This document shows positions 14,376-18,626 of a DNA stretch of 18,626 nt, piece after piece. Source of the stretch: Thioalkalivibrio sp. (GTDB taxonomy: Bacteria > Pseudomonadota > Gammaproteobacteria > Ectothiorhodospirales > Ectothiorhodospiraceae); NCBI GenBank assembly GCA_018224485.1, contig JAGTVE010000143.1, positions 1-18,626 on the forward strand. The letters run 5' to 3'. Below the pieces are notes generated by a model that made no database searches, had not been told where the DNA came from, and was given only the letters and a program-made list of their open reading frames with translations. The first letter of the stretch is position 1, and each line of letters opens with the position of its first letter. The position numbers and the translations under genes were made by a program.

Positions 14376-15187
14376 CACGCACCTCCCTTGGGCCGGCGGG
14401 GATCGCCCAGGCCCGGGACATCGGCCATGCCCGCGAGCACCTCGGCGACGTGGTAGACCCGTACCCGCCCGCCCTCGCGACCGAGGCGACCGGCGATGTT
14501 CAGCAGGCAGCCGAGATCGCCGCCCAGCAGCACCCCGGCTTCGGTGGCATTGATCGCCGCGGCCTTGTCGGCAACCATCCGGCCGGAGATCTCCGGGTAT
14601 TTCACGCAGAAGGTGCCCCCGAAACCACAGCAGATCTCGGAGTCGGCGAGCTCCGCGAGCTCCAGCCCGCGGACCGTGGCCAGCAGCCGCCGCGGCTGTT
14701 CCTTGATGCCGAGGGCACGCAGGCCATGGCAGCTGTCGTGATAGGTGACCCGATGCGGGTACGCCGCATCCACGGATGTGACGTCACGGACGTCGGTCAG
14801 AAAGGAGATCAGTTCGTAGGTCTTGTCGGTCATCGCCCGTGCGCGCTGCTGCCATCCGGGCTCGGAGGCAAACAGGCGGGGGAAGTCGCGTAGCATGCCC
14901 CCGCAGGAGCCCGAAGGCGCCACCACGTAGTCGAAGTCCTCGAAGGCCTCGATGGTCTGCCGGGCCGTCTTCGCCGCGCCGTCGAGGTCGCCGTTGTTGT
15001 ACGAGGGCTGCCCGCAGCAGGTCTGCGTCATCGGCACCTCCACGTGACACCCGGCCTGCTCGAGCAGGGTGACCGCGGCCAGGCCGACGTTCGGCCGGTA
15101 GATGTTCGCGAGACAGGTGACGAACAGCCCCACGCGCGGACGGGTGCCCGCGTCGGCGCCACCGGATGCTGCCCCGGGGGCATTCAT
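14375..15187 (-). CDS. lutA: Lactate utilisation protein LutA (two CCG domains)
   Basis: A 270-residue cysteine-rich protein, first gene of lutABC. It has two CCG-type repeats that bind iron-sulfur or heterodisulfide-type centres. The first has Cys25, QTCCGQP (55-61) and SGSCGG (92-97). The second has DSCHG (151-155), EICCGFGG (184-191) and GCLLN (226-230). This layout is shared with the C-terminal part of heterodisulfide reductase and GlpC-type subunits. The start ATG at 15187 has only a weak ribosome binding site. The first 16 residues are low-complexity, and the conserved part begins at RVGLFVTCLANIYRP. An extended -10 promoter and a GntR-like half-site lie upstream, and lutB follows with a TGATG overlap. 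Confidence 0.94.
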   Translation of the reverse strand: MNAPGAASGGADAGTRPRVGLFVTCLANIYRPNVGLAAVTLLEQAGCHVEVPMTQTCCGQPSYNNGDLDGAAKTARQTIEAFEDFDYVVAPSGSCGGMLRDFPRLFASEPGWQQRARAMTDKTYELISFLTDVRDVTSVDAAYPHRVTYHDSCHGLRALGIKEQPRRLLATVRGLELAELADSEICCGFGGTFCVKYPEISGRMVADKAAAINATEAGVLLGGDLGCLLNIAGRLGREGGRVRVYHVAEVLAGMADVPGLGDPRRPKGGA

Positions 15188-15256
15188 ATCGCGGACGTGC
15201 CGCTGGATGACATAAGCATTCTCCCCTGCGGCCTTGCCCGCGTTACTTCAGCCTTG

Positions 15257-15292
15257 AGCATAGCAAACCATTTGGCAATCGTTGGACCAGTT
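15257..15292 (-). promoter_or_regulatory. Candidate lut operon promoter with GntR-type operator half-site
   Basis: In the 125-base gap before lutA the minus strand reads TGC-TATGCT (15265-15257), an extended -10 element, without a clear -35. Just upstream, AACTGGTCCAACGATT (15292-15277) has one good half (AACTGGTC) of the palindromes bound by FadR/LldR-type GntR regulators, with a degenerate second half. The assignment is by pattern only, and no regulator gene is in the window. Confidence 0.35.
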
Positions 15293-15304
15293 ATCGTCCG
15301 GCCC

Positions 15305-15325
15305 CCGGGGAATCATGATCCCCGG
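15305..15325 (-). other. Hairpin across the stop codon of the DUF3293 gene
   Basis: CCGGGGA and TCCCCGG form a perfect 7-bp stem with a 7-base loop that contains the TGA stop. No T-run follows. It may mark or protect the 3' end of the recBD transcript, but it is not a canonical intrinsic terminator. Confidence 0.4.
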
Positions 15326-15849
15326 CCGCCGCCTGCGTTAGAGGCGGGTGGCGCGGGACCGCCTGCGCCGGGGCCACGGTGACCGGGCCCTGACGGAACC
15401 GGCCGCCCGCCACTCAGATCCGCGAGCCAGAGCCGTGCAGGCTCCCCGGCCTCCAGCCAGAGAAATGCCAGCTGCCCGAACTCGCGGGCCAGCCGATTGA
15501 GCCTCGCCAGGCCGATGGCCGGAACCAGCAGACTGGTCTCGTCCGGCCATATGCCCGCCGGATCACCGGCATACCCCGCCGATGCGGTGAGCCCCTCGGC
15601 CTGCAACCGGCGCCAGAGCGCCTGGTGCCGGTTCAGGTTTTCGAGGATCGGCAATTGCCGGGAACCGGGGTTGAAGGCCGTGAGCCAGCCGGCAGGGCCT
15701 TCCGCATCCAGCCAGGCACCGAGCGGCACGGGCACGGGCCGGTCGACCCGGAAGCGGCAGACCCGCCCGCCGACCGGGACCACGTACTCGGCCGCTCGAT
15801 AGGCCGCGAGCAGCGCGGGATCCGGCGGCGGGGCGGTCTCAGCGCCCAT
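15313..15849 (-). CDS. DUF3293 domain-containing protein
   Basis: A 178-residue soluble protein of unknown function that matches the DUF3293 family. The recognised part is LLAAYRAAEYVVP, then GWLTAFNPGSRQLPILENLN and GYAGDPAGIWPDETSLLVP, followed by an FGQLAFLWLEAG segment. The C-terminal 25 residues are Gly/Pro-rich. The ATG at 15849 overlaps the end of recD by 11 bases and follows GGTGGAGG with good spacing; an in-frame start 60 bases earlier would lie deeper inside recD. Overlap with recD points to co-transcription with recBD, but I know of no role for DUF3293 in recombination. No membrane segment or catalytic motif is evident. Confidence 0.8.
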   Translation of the reverse strand: MGAETAPPPDPALLAAYRAAEYVVPVGGRVCRFRVDRPVPVPLGAWLDAEGPAGWLTAFNPGSRQLPILENLNRHQALWRRLQAEGLTASAGYAGDPAGIWPDETSLLVPAIGLARLNRLAREFGQLAFLWLEAGEPARLWLADLSGGRPVPSGPGHRGPGAGGPAPPASNAGGGRGS

Positions 15850-17956
15850 TGCCGCCTCCACCCGGGTCGGGGCCCGGAGGACTGCCGCGCAGGGCCGCGC
15901 CGAGTCCACTGCCCCGGATCACGCGCCGCTCGATGGCCTGCTCGAGGACCCCGGGAACCGGCTCGATCAGCGTGAACCAGCGCCGCGCGCGGGTGATCGC
16001 CGTGTAGAGCAGCTCCCGGGTCAGGACCGGGACCTCGTGGTCCGGCAGCAGCAGCGCGGTGTGATCGAACTCGGAGCCCTGGGCCTTGTGCACGGTCATC
16101 GCGTACACGGTCTCCACCCGTGTCAGTCGGCTCGGCTGGATCCAGCGCACCCGGTCGCCGCGGTCCTCCTTGGGGAAGGCGACGCGCAGCGCCCGGGCCG
16201 GGCGGCCATCGGCATCGCGATGCGGAAGGCGCAGCGTCACGCCGATGTCGCCGTTCATCAGGCCCAGACCATAGTCATTCGCGGTGACCATTACCGGCCG
16301 CCCCGCATACCACACACCGCGCCCCGTGATCAGGCCCTCGGTGCGCAGGGCCGCCTCGACCCGCCGGTTAAGCTGTTCCACCCCCCAGGGCCCCTGACGC
16401 ACCGCGCACAGCAGCTGGAACCCGCGGTGCGCCTCGAGCACCCGCCCCGCCCAGGCGGAGACCGCCTCCGGCTCGGCCTCGTCTCCAGGATCCTCCCCGA
16501 CCATCCTGCACAGGTAATCCGCATGGCCCGCGGGCCGGGCGCCGTCCCCGGCGGGTCGGAAGCCTTCGGCGCCGCCGTGTACCACGCTGCGCTCCAGTGC
16601 GCCCTCGCCGGCACCCTCCAGCGTCTGCACGGCCAGGTCCGGCAGCATTCCCTGACCCGCCAGGATGGCGCGCGCGGCCGCCGCATCCCCGGCGTTCACC
16701 GCGCGCGCGAGGCTGCCGATCGCGCTGTCCTCACCGAAGCGGTAGCTCCGGCGCAGCATCACGATGTGCTGATCCAGCTCCTCGCCCCGGGCGTCCAGCA
16801 ACGCCCCCGGGATCTCTTCTCCGCTGACCCTTCGCAACCATTCCCGGCTGGGGGCCGTGTAGTGACCGCCACCGGCCCGGGCGCAGAGCTCGCCGAGCAC
16901 CGCGCCCGCTTCCACCGAGGCCAGCTGGTCGCGATCGCCCAGCAGGACGAGGCGCGCGTGGTCCGGCAGGGCCTGAAAGACCGCCGTCATCAGTTCCAGG
17001 TCGATCATCGAGGCCTCATCCACCACCAGCACGTCGAGCGCGAGGGGGTTGCCCGAATCGTGCCGGAAGTGCCGGGTGCCGGGCCGACTGCCCAGCAGCC
17101 GATGGACGGTACCGACGTCGGTCGGGATCGCGGCGCGGATCCGGGCGCCGGCCCCGTCCCCGGGCAGCGGCAGCTCGTGTACGGCACCGGCGACCGAGGC
17201 CCCGAGGCGCGCGGCCGCCTTGCCGGTCGGGGCCGCCATGCGGATACGCAGCGGCTGCGCGCGACCGGCCTCCTGCTGCAACGCCTGCAGCAGTGCGAGC
17301 AGCCGGACCACCGTCGTGGTCTTGCCGGTGCCGGGACCTCCCGTGACCACCGTGAACCGGCCGCCTGTGGCCAGCGCGCAGGCGACCCGCTGCCAGTCGG
17401 TGCCGCCCTGCCCTGGCGGGCCGAACAGGCGGTCCAGCCAGGCCCGCACCGATGCCGCATCGACACCGGCACGCAGGATCGCGCTGTCGGCCAGCCTGCC
17501 TCTGACGGCCTCGCCGATGTATTGCTCGCAGGCCCAGAAGCGACGCAGATACAGGCGGCCGCCGGTACACACCAGCGGCGTGTCACCGGCTCCGGCCGAT
17601 ACCAGGTCCGGGTGCGACAGGCCCTCCACCCAGGCATCGGCGGTCATTCCCCTCAGGAGTCTCGCCGGACCGGAAACGACACCGGCTGCGGCGCCCTCGG
17701 GCGGCAGCGAGAGGCTACGGTCCGGGTCGGCCAGGGTGGCGTCGAGATCGAGGCACACGTGGCCGCGTCCCAGCTGGTGACTCGCGAGCGCCGCCCCGAG
17801 CAGCAGCAGCGGCGGGGCCTGCGCCACCTGCTGGTGCAGGAAGGCGGCGAAGGCGTGGTCCAGTGCACGCAGCCAGCCCAGGCCGACCCAGGCATCGAGC
17901 AGGTCCAGCAGCCCCTCGGCGGAGTCCAGGGCCTCGTTTCGCACCGAGGGGTTCAC
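15839..17956 (-). CDS. recD: Exodeoxyribonuclease V alpha subunit RecD
   Basis: A 705-residue superfamily 1B 5'-3' helicase, the fast motor of the RecBCD enzyme that processes double-strand breaks. Motifs in order are GGPGTGKTTT (206-215, Walker A), AAPTGKAAARL (241-251), TVHRLLG (283-289), VVDEASMIDLELM (311-323), LLGDRDQL (338-345), and YAMTVHKAQGSEFD (618-631) followed by LYTAITRARR (650-659). The first ~170 residues are the usual RecD N-terminal domain. It is longer than Escherichia coli RecD (608 residues), with extra material around residues 360-400 and 445-510. The start is a GTG at 17956, which overlaps the recB stop as GTGA and follows GGAGG by 8 bases. An open frame continues upstream to 18574, but that part is only an alternative reading of recB. 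Confidence 0.95.
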   Translation of the reverse strand: MNPSVRNEALDSAEGLLDLLDAWVGLGWLRALDHAFAAFLHQQVAQAPPLLLLGAALASHQLGRGHVCLDLDATLADPDRSLSLPPEGAAAGVVSGPARLLRGMTADAWVEGLSHPDLVSAGAGDTPLVCTGGRLYLRRFWACEQYIGEAVRGRLADSAILRAGVDAASVRAWLDRLFGPPGQGGTDWQRVACALATGGRFTVVTGGPGTGKTTTVVRLLALLQALQQEAGRAQPLRIRMAAPTGKAAARLGASVAGAVHELPLPGDGAGARIRAAIPTDVGTVHRLLGSRPGTRHFRHDSGNPLALDVLVVDEASMIDLELMTAVFQALPDHARLVLLGDRDQLASVEAGAVLGELCARAGGGHYTAPSREWLRRVSGEEIPGALLDARGEELDQHIVMLRRSYRFGEDSAIGSLARAVNAGDAAAARAILAGQGMLPDLAVQTLEGAGEGALERSVVHGGAEGFRPAGDGARPAGHADYLCRMVGEDPGDEAEPEAVSAWAGRVLEAHRGFQLLCAVRQGPWGVEQLNRRVEAALRTEGLITGRGVWYAGRPVMVTANDYGLGLMNGDIGVTLRLPHRDADGRPARALRVAFPKEDRGDRVRWIQPSRLTRVETVYAMTVHKAQGSEFDHTALLLPDHEVPVLTRELLYTAITRARRWFTLIEPVPGVLEQAIERRVIRGSGLGAALRGSPPGPDPGGGGNGR

Positions 17957-18626
17957 GGGAGAACCTCCGCTGCGCGGTCGGGCGCGGCCCGGACCATCCG
18001 GTCGAGTTCCTCGATCAGGGCCGCCGGCGGCCGTTCGAAATGCAGACCGCCTCCCGGCGAATCGAGGCCGCGCAGGAACCAGGTGATCGTGCCCCCGAGG
18101 TGCCGTTCGTATTTGTACCCGGGTAGACGGACCTGCAGCAGCCGGTGCAGCGCCAGGGTGTACAGCACGTATTGCAGGTCGTAACGGCTCTCCAGCACCC
18201 GCTCGCGCATCCTCGCGGCGGTGTAATCGACGGCCCCGGGGCCAAGCCAGTTCGACTTGTAGTCCAGTGTGTAATAGCGGCCCTCGTGTTCGAAGACCAG
18301 GTCGATGAATCCCTTGAGCATCCCGTTCAGGATCCGGGTCTCCATCTCCGGGCGCGGCGCCGCATCCAGCGTGGCGACCCGCACCGCGCCGTCGATGCGC
18401 CGGGCGTCCACCCAGCGCGTCTCGAACCAGAATTCGAGCTCGGGCTGACACGCCGCCAGCCGGGACAGCCGGAGCGGCTCGCCGGTGCCCGGCAGATCCA
18501 GCGGCGCACCCAGCAGTCGCCCGAGCCACTCGGTGACCGGGTCCACCCAATGCTCCCAGCCCCGCCGCCGGCAACGGCGGGCCACCGTATCGCGCAGCCG
18601 TTCCGGGTCTGCGGCCACGGCGGCGA
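17953..18626 (-). CDS. recB: Exodeoxyribonuclease V beta subunit RecB, C-terminal nuclease domain, partial
   Basis: The last 224 codons of recB; the gene continues past the right edge. The nuclease domain signature is clear: LNGMLKGFIDLVFEHEGRYY followed by TLDYKSNWLG, with the aspartates and lysine (GFID, DYK) that bind magnesium and catalyse cleavage in RecB. Further on, YDLQYVLYTLALHRLLQ is the conserved QY-containing helix of RecB/AddAB-type nucleases, and GGTITWFLRGL follows. The frame is open to the edge, and the apparent GTG start at 18618 is just an internal valine. The stop TGA (17953-17955) overlaps the recD start by four bases. recC is not in the window and may lie upstream of recB. 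Confidence 0.95.
   Translation of the reverse strand, partial: AAVAADPERLRDTVARRCRRRGWEHWVDPVTEWLGRLLGAPLDLPGTGEPLRLSRLAACQPELEFWFETRWVDARRIDGAVRVATLDAAPRPEMETRILNGMLKGFIDLVFEHEGRYYTLDYKSNWLGPGAVDYTAARMRERVLESRYDLQYVLYTLALHRLLQVRLPGYKYERHLGGTITWFLRGLDSPGGGLHFERPPAALIEELDRMVRAAPDRAAEVLP

Noticed and set aside
16037..18184. 715-codon plus-strand open frame
   Set aside because: Antisense to recD and recB, with no domain and a composition typical of shadows.
15839..18574. Reading the 911-codon frame as a RecD with a long N-terminal extension
   Set aside because: The extra 5' part is recB in another frame. The GTG at 17956 has GGAGG upstream and the typical GTGA overlap with the recB stop.

Overview
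The window is a block of high-GC bacterial chromosome in which every gene I accept lies on the minus strand. Gene content (RecB/RecD, LutABC with a lactate permease, an ABC importer beside urea-carboxylase-type genes) and many short palindromic repeats between genes fit a gammaproteobacterium. An Ectothiorhodospiraceae-like or halophilic lineage is my guess from style, not proof. No rRNA, tRNA, CRISPR array, prophage or insertion sequence was seen.

In transcription order, from the right edge leftwards: (1) the 3' end of recB, recD, and a small DUF3293 gene, overlapping like one transcript (18626-15313). (2) A lactate-utilisation cluster lutA-lutB-lutC (15187-12292) with TGATG stop/start overlaps, then a repeat-rich 414-base gap and an L-lactate permease gene (11877-10102). 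Together these import lactate and oxidise it to pyruvate. (3) A helicase/exonuclease pair matching MrfA (YprA) and MrfB (YprB), the mitomycin-damage repair pair of Bacillus subtilis (9932-6209). (4) A small PilZ-domain gene (5988-5599). (5) A nitrogen-scavenging operon from about 5400 to the left edge.

The last block is the highlight. On the minus strand it reads: a perfect palindromic NtrC-type site (5388-5402), a correctly spaced sigma-54 promoter (5299-5313), a guanidine-I (ykkC) riboswitch (5117-5217), a periplasmic binding protein, a permease and an ATPase of an ABC importer, two DUF1989 'urea carboxylase-associated' proteins, and the first 29 codons of a biotin-dependent carboxylase. 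The riboswitch indicates that the true substrate is guanidine, not urea. The two DUF1989 proteins are then the subunits of carboxyguanidine deiminase (CgdAB), and the carboxylase is a guanidine carboxylase. The promoter architecture suggests two inputs: nitrogen limitation at transcription initiation, and guanidine in the leader RNA. Generic annotation would call these genes urea or nitrate transport and urea degradation.

The gaps hold several families of short inverted repeats. They include two copies of a CCACGGAA-type palindrome about 12 kb apart, a REP-like palindrome between the binding-protein and permease genes, and two related CAAAGCGG hairpins.
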